Source of the DNA: Prionace glauca
Lineage: Eukaryota > Chordata > Chondrichthyes > Carcharhiniformes > Carcharhinidae
DNA: 64,000 nt
Assembly: GCA_037974335.1 (NCBI GenBank)
Contig: CM075760.1
Location: 46,582,138-46,646,137, forward strand
Direction: 5' to 3'
Part shown: positions 47,540-58,085 of the stretch, one piece after another
Position numbering within the stretch: position 1 is the first letter of the stretch
How the letters are laid out: each line of letters begins with the position of its first letter
The notes under the pieces: generated by a model
The model's input: the letters and a program-made list of their open reading frames with translations, nothing else
Database searches by the model: none
What the model was told of the DNA's origin: nothing
Program-made: the position numbers and the translations under genes

Positions 47540-48287
47540 ATGTGGGTATGCCGGCGTTGGACTGGCGTAAACACAGTAAAAAGTCTGACAACACCAGGTT
47601 TTAGTCCAACCGATTTATTTGATAATATTCTCACAAGCTTTCGAGGGGGCTGCCTCTTTGTCAAGTGAATGGAGAGTTCTGGCCTCAGACAGACAGAGCA
47701 TACAAAGTACAGACAGTTGCTGATTAGAATGCGAATCCTTACACCTAACCTGCTGTTCAATTCTTAAAGTGGCTGATAATGTGAGTGGAAGGAGCACTGA
47801 TCACAGTTTAAAGAGATGTGTATTGTCTCCAGACAGTACAGTAAGTGAGGTTTTGCAAACCCAGGCAAGTCACGGGGGTTACAGATAGTGCGACATGAAC
47901 CCAAGATCCCTGTTGAGACTTGAAGTTCCGCACACATGAGGACGGTCTCAACAGGGATCTTGGGTTCATGTCGCACTATCTGTAACCCCCGTGACTTGCC
48001 TGGGTTTGCAAAACCTCACTTACTGTACTGTCTGGAGACAATACACATCTCTTTAAACTGTGATCAGTGCTCCTTCCACTCACATTATCAGCCACTTTAA
48101 GAATTGAACAGCAGGTTAGGTGTAAGGATTCGCATTCTAATCAGCAACTGTCTGTGCTCTATGTGCTCTGTCTGTCTGAGGCCAGAACTCTCCATTCACT
48201 TGACAAAGAGGCAGCCCCCTCGAAAGCTTGTGAGAATATTATCAAATAAATCGGTTGGACTAAAACCTGGTGTTGTCAGACTTTTTA
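47540..48287. mobile_element. Penelope-like element, inverted pair with target duplication
   Basis: Two 5'-truncated copies head to head: arms 47576-47918 and 47946-48288, 343 bp each, near identical, spacer 27 bp. The whole is flanked by a perfect 14-bp duplication (ccattccacacatt at 47526-47539 and 48288-48301). The left copy also keeps about 36 bp of extra end (gggtatgccggcgttggac). Fossil, recent, no coding capacity. Confidence 0.85.
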
Positions 48288-48301
48288 CCATTCCACACAT
48301 T

Positions 48302-48780
48302 GTCAGTCCAGTCAGATAGACAGATATCTGTCTGGCAGCCTGCATGGAGACTTTCAGCTCTCTGTGTCCAGGACATGGATTTGTCAATCAGCACCTTCAG
48401 GAGAATTGGGAGAGAGAATATTAGATACAGCATGGAGAGAGTGTGTGTAGGACAGAGATTCACAGCTTCTGGGGAATGAGAATTACTACATCTTATCAAC
48501 CATCCCTGAGCCTTCACAATGAATCTCCCTTCTCAGGACACTCCTATCTCTGACTTGTCTGTACTTGTAGCAATGTAACAAAGCAACTGTAAGCGTGCTG
48601 ATACGAGACGCTCTGCTCGGCACGTTTAATGCTTCATGATTGTATCTTTAATGACTAAATAGCTATACGAATGTGGTCAAGCCAGCTAAATCCCATAATG
48701 TTTTATATATCAGTTAGAAACAATTCATTTGTTGACGCAGTACACAAGGATATATAAATACATTTAAAGGCAAAATATTG
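48302..48780 (+). pseudogene. Headless plus-strand ZF intron relic
   Basis: 48302-48480 matches the ZF6/ZF8 intron (cagcctgcatggagactttc, caccttcaggagaattggga) but no acceptor or fingers follow. 48480-48660 is shared with 53895-54056 (ctgagccttcacaatgaatc), so both sites descend from one broken gene. Confidence 0.6.
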
Positions 48781-48920
48781 CGAATACTGCGATCTGAAAT
48801 AAAAACAGCAAATGCTGGAAAATCTCAGCAGGTCTGACAGCATCTCTGGAGAACTCTGACAAAAGGGTCATCCACACTCAAAACGTTAGTCTATTCTCTT
48901 TTTCAAATATATATAACACA
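48781..48920 (+). mobile_element. Interspersed repeat R1
   Basis: Contains aatgctggaaaatctcagca and ggtctgacagcatctctgga. Confidence 0.55.
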
Positions 48921-49104
48921 GCTGCCTCAGCCTTGGCCCACTTTAACACATACATGCAATGGTGATTAGCAGGTCAGACAACTGGTCAGAATATTAAAAA
49001 TGGCCAAGAATAAGGAAAAGAATGATAAGGGAGGTAAAATTTGGTACGAGAGAAAGCTAGCTCGAAGTATAAAGACCGATAACAAATGGAGCACTGGCCA
49101 TAGA

Positions 49105-49440
49105 GCAATAAAGCACCGAAACAGGCCCTTGGGCCCAAATGGTCCACGCCGACTACTGAATCTGTGCCTCAGAATTCCCTCCAGTAACTTATCCACCACT
49201 GATGTCAGCGGCCTGCAATCACCAGGCTTCTCTTTGCTCCTCTTCTTAAACAACGGAACAAGATCAGCCACGCTTCAATCTTCCAGAACTTTGCCAGTGG
49301 AAAGAGAAGAAGCAAATCTCTCATGAAGGGCCTCTGCAATTTCTTCACTAGCCTCCCAAAAGATCTGACAATACACTTGATTAGGTCCAGGGGATTTATC
49401 TACCTTAATGCACTTAATGCATTAGGTTCTTAATGCAACA
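49105..49440 (-). mobile_element. CR1-type LINE fragment, decayed
   Basis: Minus-strand RT relic (ADLVPLFKKRSKEKPGDCRPLTSVVDKLLEGIL near 49270-49170), upstream part with DKSPGPN-like ending near 49400. Confidence 0.65.
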
Positions 49441-49489
49441 GGGCACTACAAGCTCACAGCTCCTTGATTAAAATAAGACACAAGATCCT

Positions 49490-50449
49490 TCATTCTAACT
49501 TAACCTTTTTAAGCCAATTTCCAAAGCCTGATTTTATTGCCAACGTCCAGTCTTTGTTGATTTAAAATTCCAAACACGTTACATCTGCAAAATCTTTGTT
49601 CTTTATCTGGGGTTGAAGAGACAACACGATAAAATTCTCACAGTTATTCCAAATTCCTTCAGGCTACACTTAAAATTTCCACATTTAACTCATTCCCATA
49701 AATCCTCAATTATAAACTCAAAGAGAAACATGAGTTTTCAGGCAATTTAAAATAAATCAACTTTCTGCAGAAAGTTGCAGACTGTAGAAAAGTCTGCAAC
49801 TTTTCTGCAGAACTGAAAGGGGTGGGGATTGAGCAGAGAAAACTTGGCACACAATTACATCACTTTACTCAAGTTTAAAACATTTCTCTGTCAACCAAAC
49901 TTGATTTTAAACTTCATCTACTATTTTTTTGTTTTCTTCCTCGACCGAATTATTTTAATTTGATCAGTTATTGTAAGGAATGGGGAATTTTTGTTCTTTT
50001 TAAACTGGTTCACTCATTTTGTTCTTCGACATGGGCTCGGAGAATCAGAAACCAGACTTTATCATCATTACCCTTTTAATCCTTTTGCCATCACTCCCAG
50101 TTTTGCAGGAGGGTCGTGGGGATTCCAATCAGACCTAATCATTTGACAATAAAAGTTAAATACTGCAGACGCTGAAACAAAGACACAAAATGCTGGGAGA
50201 TCTCAGCAGGTCTGACAGCATCTATGGAGAGAGAATGGAGCCAATGTCTCAAGTCTGGATGACACTTCATAAGAGCTTTTGTGAAGTATTATCCAGACTC
50301 AAAATTGGCTCTATTCTTGAATCATTTTATTGACAGGTTTCTTGTTCTTAGTTTCCAAATGGCAGGTAAGAGACATGTCCAGTCCCCAATTGAGTTCTGA
50401 TTTTCCACTAGCCATACTAGGGTAGGATTATAACTGTTAGTATCTATTC
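49490..50449. other. ZF10 3' flank, inverted match to the ZF6 flank
   Basis: Pairs with 33700-34545 inverted (gattctccgagcccatgtcg versus its complement-like partner at 34050). Includes R1 repeat 50150-50330. No gene. Confidence 0.65.
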
Positions 50450-50982
50450 TTGCCTTCCTGACCACCTGTTGCAGGTGCAGCAGGTGGTCAGGTAGGCGAA
50501 TGGGATGCTGGCCTTCATCGCGAAGGGGATTGAATATAAAAGTAGGGAGGTCTTGCTGCAGCTGTATAGGACATTGGTGAGGCCGCAGCTGGAGTACTGT
50601 GTGCAGTTTTGGGCGCCGTACCTGCGCAAGGATATTTTGGCCTTGGAGGGAGTGCAGAGGAGGTTTACTAGGCTGATGCCGGAGTTGAGGGGGTTGAGCT
50701 ATGAGGAGAGGCTGAATAAACTAGGCTTGTACTCGTTAGAGTTTAGAAGAATGAGGGGAGATCTCATTGAGACGTATAAGATGATGAATGGGATGGATAG
50801 GATAGAGGTGGAGAGACTCTTCCCGCTCAAAAAAGACAGTAGGACTAGGGGGCACAGCCTCAAGATAAAGGGGGGGCGTTTTAGAACAGAGTTGAGGACA
50901 GATCAGCCATGATCTTATTGAATGGCGGGGCAGGCTCGAAGGGCCAGATGGCCTACTCCTGCTCCTATTTCTTATGTTCTCT
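50450..50982 (+). mobile_element. CR1-type LINE family A with fold-back 5' end
   Basis: 5' end holds a short inverted piece (cttcctgaccacctgttgc then gcaggtggtcaggtagg). The frame then reads MLAFIAKGIEYKSREVLLQ to KIKGGRFRTELR, where about 150 bp are deleted at about 50897, and the 3' end (ggctcgaagggccagatgg, TTCTTATG) follows. It sits in the ZF10 flank; the matching ZF6 site at about 33660-33725 is empty. Confidence 0.9.
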
Positions 50983-51694
50983 GAGGTCTGCTTTTCAGTC
51001 CAGTACTACTTAAAGTATACCATCACCACTGACTATTGGATCACAAGTCTCTCACAGATTTTATCACAAATTTATGATAAAATAATTTAAACAATGACTG
51101 CAAACTTAGCTTCTTAACCAACTATTTACCGCTGTTTGTAGATTTGTCAAGCCCCATTTTTACAGATTCGCGTTTCTCAGCTGCAGAACACCAGCTGTTG
51201 CTGGAATAAGTTTAATTCTAGCTCATTCCGAGTAAATATTCTCACCAGGGGCTGCTGGGGCCCTGCTAAACAGCTTTAATGGTCCGTGATTGCAGAAACA
51301 GAGCTGTCTCAGGAATGTGGTCAGGATAGTCCAGTCCCATAATGCTTCACATTCAATCTGCAGTCCTTCATTATAACAGAATATGTGTCTGTATGTAGCT
51401 GCCTCGGTCATGGTCAATCCCAACACTGCCTTCTTGAACTGCTACAATGCCTGTAAATACACCCACAGTGCTGTTAGGGAGGGATTTCCAGCTACACATT
51501 CCAGACTTCCACTAACTGTTGGTGGATACCAGATTGATATATTCCATTCAACCACACCCAAGGTGAGTTATTCCAATTCCTTTATTGTCCAGGACAATAT
51601 ATTCACAATATCTTTAAAACAGAAATTCAAATTCCCATTTGATTTCAGGTATTAACATATTCTGTTAGTTTGTTCTTTATTGTCAATGTCAGGC
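50983..51694. other. ZF10 3' flank, shared with ZF4 and ZF6 flanks
   Basis: Same orientation as 16280-16990; no gene. Confidence 0.65.
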
Positions 51695-52000
51695 TGGGGT
51701 TGTTCCCCTTGGAGCAAAGGAGGGGAGATTTGATAGAGGTGGACAGGATTCTGACAAGTTTAGATAAGGTGGACAAAGAAAAATTGTTCCCATTCGCTGA
51801 TGGGACAAGGACGAGGGGGGACACAGATTCAAGGTTTTGGGTCAGAGATGCAAGGGGGGGAATGTGAGGAAGAATATTTTGCTGCAGCGAATGGTATTGA
51901 CTTGGAACCCGTTCCCTACGAGGGTGTAGGAAGTGGAAACAATCAATTACAAAGGAAATTGGATGGACATTTGGGGGGGGTTTCAAACAGAAATGCTGAC
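51695..52000 (+). mobile_element. Old LINE 3' end shared by paralogous flanks
   Basis: Plus-strand LEQRRGDLIEVDRILTSL, DKEKLFPFADGTRTRG. Same insertion as 16996-17325. Confidence 0.75.
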
Positions 52001-52239
52001 TAAATATCTCTGACCTTCCTAACACTCTGTCACTCTGTGATTGTTGTGTAGGTTGAAACCAGATATTGGCAACAAAGCTCAAAGAGCATCAGCCCACTGC
52101 AGGCAAAGTCGTAAGACCAGCCAGTCCAGCAGAAAGAAACCCTCCAACCCCCTCATCGACCAACTGTGAGAATGAACAAAATGCAGTCCTGAATGTAACT
52201 GAGAGCAGAAACAATAACGGCAGAATCCAACCCTTGGAA

Positions 52240-53166
52240 TCACTTGTGAACTCACTGGTGTCTCAGCAGTTGGGATGAAACTTTCAATCCTTTTCCACAT
52301 TGAGAACAGGTGAATGGTCTCTCCCCAGTGTGAACTCGCTGGTGTGTCTGCAGATTGGATGACCGAGAGAATCCTTCCCCACACTGAGGGCAGATGAATG
52401 GCCTCTCCCCAATGTGAACTCGCTGGTGTGCCTGCAGGTTGGATAACTGACTGAACCCCTTCCCACACACAGAGCAGGTGAACAGCCTCTCCCCGGTGTG
52501 AACTCGCTGGTGTCTCCGCAGGGTGGATAAATCAGTGAATCCTTTCCCACACTGAGAGCAGATAAATGGTCTCTCCCCAGTGTGAACTCGCTGGTGCATC
52601 TGGAGGCTCGATAAGTGAGTGAATCCCTTCTCACACTGAGAGCAGATGAAGGGTCGCTCCCCAGTGTGAACTCGCTGGTGCATCTGGAGGCTCGATAAGT
52701 GAGTGAATCCCTTCTCACACTGAGAGCAGATGAATGGTCTCTCCCCACTGTGAACACGCTGGTGTGTCTGCAGGTTAGGTAACTGACTGAACCCCTTGTC
52801 ACAGTGCGAACAGGTGAATGGTCTCTCCCCAGTATGAACTCGCTGGTGTGTGCACAGGCTGGAAAACTGACTGAATCCCTTCCCACACTGAGAGCAGGTG
52901 AAGGGCCTCTCCCCAGTATGAACTCACTGGTGGGTCTGCAGGCTGGAGAACTGAGTGAATCCCTCCCCACACTGAGAGCAGGTGAACGGTCTCTCCCCAG
53001 TGTGAACTCGCTGGTGTGTCTGCAGCTGGGATAACCGAGTGAATCCCGCCCTACAGTGAGAGCAAGTGAACGGCCTCTCCCCAGTGTGGCTGCGCCGATG
53101 AGCTTCCAGCTCAGATGGGTATCTGTATCTCTTCCCACAGTCCCCACATTTCCATGGTTTCTCCAT
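52240..53166 (-). pseudogene. ZF10: 11-finger C2H2 gene with two nonsense codons
   Basis: ATG 53166-53164 ([27 protein letters not shown]). Fingers 1 and 2 are whole; finger 3 ends HQ-TGA (52926-52924). In the same frame eight more fingers follow, the last also ending HQ-TGA (52254-52252), then VHK and the old stop at 52242-52240. Both stops replace the CGA Arg codon of HQRVH. Fingers 6 and 7 ([13 protein letters not shown]) are near-identical neighbours 84 bp apart. Without the stops it would be an 11-finger CSQCG-type protein. The first ORF gives only 80 aa; an internal ATG (52683) would allow 143 aa. Its promoter is missing upstream. Confidence 0.85.
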
Positions 53167-53479
53167 GGTGCAGGTGCCCTTGTCTCTCTCTCCAGTTGAA
53201 GACTCATCCACACACAGAACAGTCTCTCCCCGCTGTGAATGGTGTGATATTTATTCAGGCTGTGTAACTGGTTCAAGCTCTTTAGCCAGTGCACTGGAAC
53301 ACTCTCACTTGAGTGTGTCACTGTGTTGGTGCTTTTCCAGTCACACTTAAAATCTTTTTAAGTCATCAGATTGGACAATCATTTCAAAGGCCAATGATAT
53401 TCAGGTCCCAAAGAATATGACTTTGTCAGATCTAGGCGTGACGTTTGAGATTTTGGCCTCTGATTTCTCTTTCAATATC
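53167..53479 (-). other. ZF10 exon leader; the one without the conserved stop
   Basis: The acceptor (ttgttttacag) ends at 53480, tactgac upstream. Reads HSGERLF, then a shortened relic finger; a few bases are missing next to the place where the others have TGA, so another frame runs through into the ATG ([14 protein letters not shown]). Confidence 0.65.
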
Positions 53480-53589
53480 CTGTAAAACAAGTTTACAGAA
53501 GTCATCAGTGTCAGTACAGGATAGAAATTAAGAACAGACAATTCTAGTTTCTGTGGAACATTCTTTCCTCTCTCCAAACTCAAAATATT

Positions 53590-53725
53590 GGCTCTATTCT
53601 CTCCCTATCTGGGGGTTAGTGTGGGAAATGATGCTGCGATAGATTGGTCAATTCGCAATGAATAATTGAGGCAGTTCAAAAGGCTGAATGGCCAACTGCA
53701 GCTCCTGTTTCTTATGATTTCTGGG
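53590..53725 (+). mobile_element. LINE 3' end fragment
   Basis: Ends ctcctgtttcttatgatttc; same family as 46600-46960, opposite orientation. Confidence 0.5.
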
Positions 53726-54057
53726 TCCAGGACAGTAAGCAGTGATGGGTCTGTCAATCAGCCTCAATCAGCACCTTCAGGAGAATTGGGAGGGTGAATA
53801 TTAGATACAGCAGAGTGAGAATGGAGGGAGAATGTGTGGGATTGAGATTCACAGCTTTTGGGGAAACGACGGACAAAAAAATATTCATTAGAATCATAGA
53901 ATTTTTACATCTTATCAACTATCCCTGAGCCTTCACAATGAATCTCTCCACTCAAGACATTCTTATCTCTGTCCGTATTGCTAGCAGTCTCACAAAGTAG
54001 CTACCTGTGTGTTGATACTCAAGGCTCTGCTTGGCAAGTTTAATGCTCCATAACTGT
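53726..54057 (+). pseudogene. Headless plus-strand ZF intron relic
   Basis: Family intron (cagcaccttcaggagaattg, agcagagtgagaatggaggg) to about 53875, followed by the sequence shared with 48480-48660. No acceptor, no fingers. Confidence 0.55.
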
Positions 54058-55345
54058 GTCTTTGTTTAAGAAGGGCTACAGGGAAAAGCCTGGGAACCAC
54101 AGGCTGGTGACCTCACATCTGTAGTGGCTAAGTTGCTAGAAGGTATTTTGACAGACAGGATCTACACGCATTTAGAGACACAAGGACTAATTAGGGACAG
54201 CATGGCTTTGTGAATGGAAAATCATGTCTCACAAATTTGAATAAGTTTTTTGAAGGGGTAACCAAGAAGGTTGATGAGGGTAGTGCAGTTGATGTTGTCT
54301 GGATGGAATTCAGCAAGGCCTTTGACAAATGGTAGGTTGTTTCATTAGGTTAAATCTCACGGGATCCAGGGTAAGGTAGCCAAATGGATACAAAATGGGC
54401 TTGATGACAGAAGATAGAGGGTGATTGTGGAGGGTTGGGACCAGTAGTGTGCCTCACAGATCAGTGCAGGGCCCACTGTTAATTGTCACTCACATTAACG
54501 ATTTGGATGGGAATATAGGAGGCATGGTTATTAATTTTACAGATGACATCAAGATTGATGGCATTGTGGACAGTGAAGGTTATCTAGGATTGCAATGGGA
54601 TCTTGATCAATTGGACCAGTGGACTGACGAATGGCAGATGGAGTTTAGATAAATGCAAGGTGATGTATTGTGGTAGATTGAACCAGGACAGGATTTATTC
54701 AGTGAATGGTTGGGCATTGAGGAGAGTTATAGAATAAAGAGATCTAGGAGTATAGGTTCATAGCTACTTGAAAGTGGTGTCACAGGTGGACAGAATGGTG
54801 AAGGCAGCATTTGGCATGCTTGGTTTCATTGGTCAGAACATGAATGCAGGAGTTGGGACGTCTTGTTGAAGTTCTAAAAGACATTGCTAAGGGCACACTT
54901 GGAATAGTGTGTAGAGTTCTGGTCACCCTATTATAGAAAGGATATTGTTAAACAAGAAAGAGTGCAGAAAAGATTTACTAGAATGCTACCGGGATTTGAT
55001 GGTTTGAGTTGTAAGGAAAGGCTGGATAGACTGGGACTTCTTTCTCTGGAGCGTAGGAGGCTTAGCGGTGATCTTATAGAGGTCTACAAAATAATGACAG
55101 GCATAGATCAGCTAGTAACTCAATATCTTCTCCCAAATGTAGGGGAGTCCAAAACTAGTGGGCACAGGTTTAAGGTAAGAGGTGAGAGAAACAAAAGGAT
55201 CAGAGGGGCAATTTTTCCACACAAAGGATGGTGGGTGTCTGGAATAAGCTGCCAGAGATAGTAGTAGAGGCAGGTACATTTCATCTTTTAAAAAGTGAAA
55301 GGACAGTTACATGGGTACGATGGGTATAAAGGAACATGGACTGAA
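54058..55345 (+). mobile_element. Old CR1-type LINE, long decayed copy
   Basis: Plus-strand RT relic from YREKPGNHRLVTSHL through MEFSKAFDK, VIVEGW..S, INFTDDIKIDGIV and MQKRFTRMLPGFDGLSCKERLDRLGL. Many breaks. Its 3' end is cut by the next LINE. Confidence 0.8.
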
Positions 55346-55895
55346 TGTGTCGAGGAGAGGGCTAACGGGAGGACTTTGAATAGTGTGGATGAACAGAGGG
55401 ATCTAGGTGTATGTGTACATAGATCCCTGAAAGTTGGGAATCAAGTAGATAAGGTTGTTAAGAAGGCGTATGGTGTCTTGACGTTTATTGGTAGGGGGAT
55501 TGAATTTAAGAGTCGCAGCGTCATGTTGCAACTGTACACTACTCTGGTACGGCCACACTTGGAGTACTGTGTGCAGTTCTGGTCCCCACATTACAGGAAG
55601 GATGTGGAGGCTTTGGAGAGGGTGCAGAGAAGGTTTACTAGGATGTTGCCTGGTATGGTAGGGAGGTCCTATGAGGAGAGACTGAGGGATTTGCGGTTGT
55701 TTTCGTTGGAAAGAAGGCGGCTAAGAGGGGATCTTATTGAAACATATAAGATGATTAGAGGCTTAGATAGGGTGGACAGTGATAGCCTTTTTCCTCGGAT
55801 GGAGAAAGCAAGCAATGAGGAGGCATGGCTTTAAATTAAGGGGGGTAGCTACAGGACGGATGTCAGGGGGATGAGGGGGAGGTGGGGGGGTTCAG
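55346..55895 (+). mobile_element. CR1-type LINE family C-like, C-terminal part
   Basis: Open stretch VDEQRDLGVCVHRSLKVGNQ to SLFPRMEKAS with LVRPHLEYCVQFWSPHYRKD. Truncated at both ends; frame lost near 55815. Confidence 0.85.
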
Positions 55896-56071
55896 GAGTT
55901 GAATTACTCACCACAGAATTCCCAGCCTCTGACCTGCTCTTACTGCCACTGTATTTATATGGCTAGTCCAGTTCAGTTTCTGATCAATCTTAACTTCTAG
56001 GATGTTGATAGTGCGGGTTTCAGCACTTGAAAGGCATTGAATGGCAGGGAGAATGCTTAGATTCTTTCCTG
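55896..56071 (-). mobile_element. Other non-LTR retrotransposon, RT end (part 1)
   Basis: The minus strand reads SSAETRTINILEVKIDQKLNWTSHI and RAGQRLGIL, the C-terminal RT region of a different LINE clade from CR1 A-C. Split by a SINE at 56072; continues at 56376. Confidence 0.65.
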
Positions 56072-56375
56072 AGGGCGGCACAGTGGCACAGTGGTTAGCA
56101 CTGCAGCCTCTCTGTGCCAGGGACCCAGGTTTGATTCCCATTTTGGATCACTGTGTGGAGTTTGCACATTCTCCCCATGTCTGCATGGGTTTCCATCGGG
56201 TGCTCCAGTTTCCTTCCATGGTCCAAAGATGTGCTTGGTAGGTACATTGGCAATGTTAAACACTCTCGGTGTATCCAACCAGGTGCCGGAGTGCGGTGAC
56301 TGGGAGATTTCATTGCTTCATTGCTGTGTTAATGTAAGCCAACTTGTGACTATTAAATAAACTTCACTTTAACTT
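56072..56375 (+). mobile_element. tRNA-derived V-SINE (HE1-like), full copy
   Basis: tRNA-like head (ggcggcacagtggcacagtg, ggtttgattccca as B box), V-SINE core (gtttgcacattctccccatg), then an L2-like tail ending ttaaataaacttcacttt. It lies inside a LINE. Confidence 0.85.
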
Positions 56376-56650
56376 TTTCTTGTTGGAGATGGTCATTGTC
56401 TGGCACTTGTGTGGCATGAATGTTATTTGGCATTTGTCAGCCCAAGGCTGGATATTGTCCAGATCTTGCTGCAAATTGAGCATGCACTGCCTCAGTATCT
56501 GAGGAGTCACAAATGGTGCTGAACATTGTGCAATTATCAGCAAACATCCCCACTTCTGACCTTATGATGGAGGGAAGGTCACTAATGGAGCAGTTAAAGA
56601 TGGTTAGGCCTGGGATAGTAACCTGACGATCTCCTGCAGTGATGTCCTAG
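56376..56650 (-). mobile_element. Other non-LTR retrotransposon (part 2)
   Basis: Minus strand: VGMFADNCTMFS (RT ADD-type motif), then further to QMPNNIHATQVPDNDH next to the SINE. Confidence 0.6.
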
Positions 56651-56855
56651 AGCTGAGATGACTGACCTCCAACAACAACTATCTTTCTTTGTGTTGGATA
56701 CAACTCCATCTTTATCTTCATTGCACATTTACATACACAGTAATTAAAATATTACATTTTTACAGATTTATTGATTAATTAATTGCAGTTCAATTAAGGA
56801 TCACCACTTAATCATTTGTTACTGACTAGTAGGTAGTTAATAAAGTAACATTTAA
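56651..56855. other. Intergenic, nothing recognised
   Basis: AT-rich; part of it (attgcacatttacatacac) resembles 9050-9075. Confidence 0.35.
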
Positions 56856-57090
56856 TGAATAGATGCATCACCTCACAGTTTTCAGGGTTAAATTCCATTT
56901 CATAAAATCCCTACAGCACAGAAGGAGGCCATTCATCCCATCAAATCTATACCAACCACAATCTCACCCAGGCCTTATTTCCATAACTCAACACATTTAC
57001 CTTGCTAATCCCCCTCACACTAAGATTAATTTAGCATGGTCCATCAACCTAACCCACACATCTTTGGACATTTGCCACGGATCTGATCAG
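56856..57090 (-). mobile_element. LINE scrap plus V-SINE 3' half
   Basis: 56856-56905 is a CR1 RT scrap (gcatcacctcacagttttca); 56906-57070 is the minus-strand 3' half of the SINE family at 59283-59600. Confidence 0.6.
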
Positions 57091-57099
57091 CCCGTCAAT

Positions 57100-57490
57100 A
57101 TTGTTCTATAATATTGAAGAACTGAGGACATTTAACCTTCAGGAAAGGCCAGGGTGGCATTTCACTCAAAAGAAAATGACGGGTGACCTGATGAAAGGTC
57201 TTAAAGATTACAAAGCAGTTCAATTATCCAACAAATATTTCATGAGAAACCTGTTTACCCAGTGAGTGGTGAGAATATGGAACTCACTACCACAGCGAGT
57301 GGTTGAGGTGAACAGCGTGAATACATTGAAGGGGAAGTGAGATACATACATGAGGGAGAAAGGAATAAAAGGATATGGTGATGGGGGAGATGGAGGGGGG
57401 TGGGTGGAGGCTCATGAGGAGCATAAATACTAACACAGACCAATTGGGCTGACTGGCCTGGCCATGTGTTGTAGTCTCGATGAAACTGTC
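57100..57490 (+). mobile_element. Old LINE 3' end
   Basis: LINE-type sequence (aaaatgacgggtgacctgat, tggaactcactaccacagcg) ending near ggcctggccatgtgttgtag. Confidence 0.65.
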
Positions 57491-57737
57491 AAATGTATTT
57501 ATTTCAGATCTACCTGTTGTGGTATGAAGAACAGTATTTGCTATCCAGGATAAAATAAATGTACTTCATAAGCTATTGTGGATAAGTGGAAATGTTCACT
57601 CACAGGTTCAAAGAGCATCAGCCCCTAGAAGCAAAGTTCTGAGACTGGCCAGAGAAACACTCTCACTTTACCAACTGTCAGTATGAACATGCTTTAGTAC
57701 TGGATGTGATGGACAGCAGCAGAATCCAACCCCATAA

Positions 57738-58085
57738 TCACTTGTGAACTCGCTGGTGTGTCTGCAGGTGGGAAGACTGAGTGAATCCCTTCCCACACTC
57801 AGAGCAGGTGAATGGCCTCTCCCCAGTGTGAACTCGCTGGTGTGTCCGCAGGTGGGATGACCGAGTGAATCCCTTCCCACATTCAGAGCAGGTGAACGGC
57901 CTCTCCCCAGTGTGGCCTCGCTGGTGGGTCAGCAAGCTGGATGAATCATTAAATCTCTTCCCACACTGAGAACAGTTGAATGGCCTCTCCCCAGTGTGAA
58001 CTCGTTGGTGTGTCCGAAGGCTGGATGATGTTCTAAATTTCTTTACACAGTGAGGGCAGCTGAAGGGTCTCTCCTCGGTGTGAAT
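57738..58085 (-). pseudogene. ZF11 C-terminal remnant beyond the stop
   Basis: Same frame as ZF11: end of finger 10, then [42 protein letters not shown] and two CSECGKGFT fingers, ending HQRVHK-stop at 57738. Confidence 0.8.

Noticed and set aside
47526-48301. The palindrome as a CRISPR-like, hairpin RNA or DNA-transposon inverted-repeat structure.
   Set aside because: Both arms are Penelope-like 3' tails, found singly elsewhere in the window; there is no transposase and no short spaced repeat array.
56072-56160. tRNA gene suggested by A- and B-box-like sequence.
   Set aside because: It is the tRNA-derived head of a V-SINE; no tRNA cloverleaf can be closed and the core and LINE-type tail follow.
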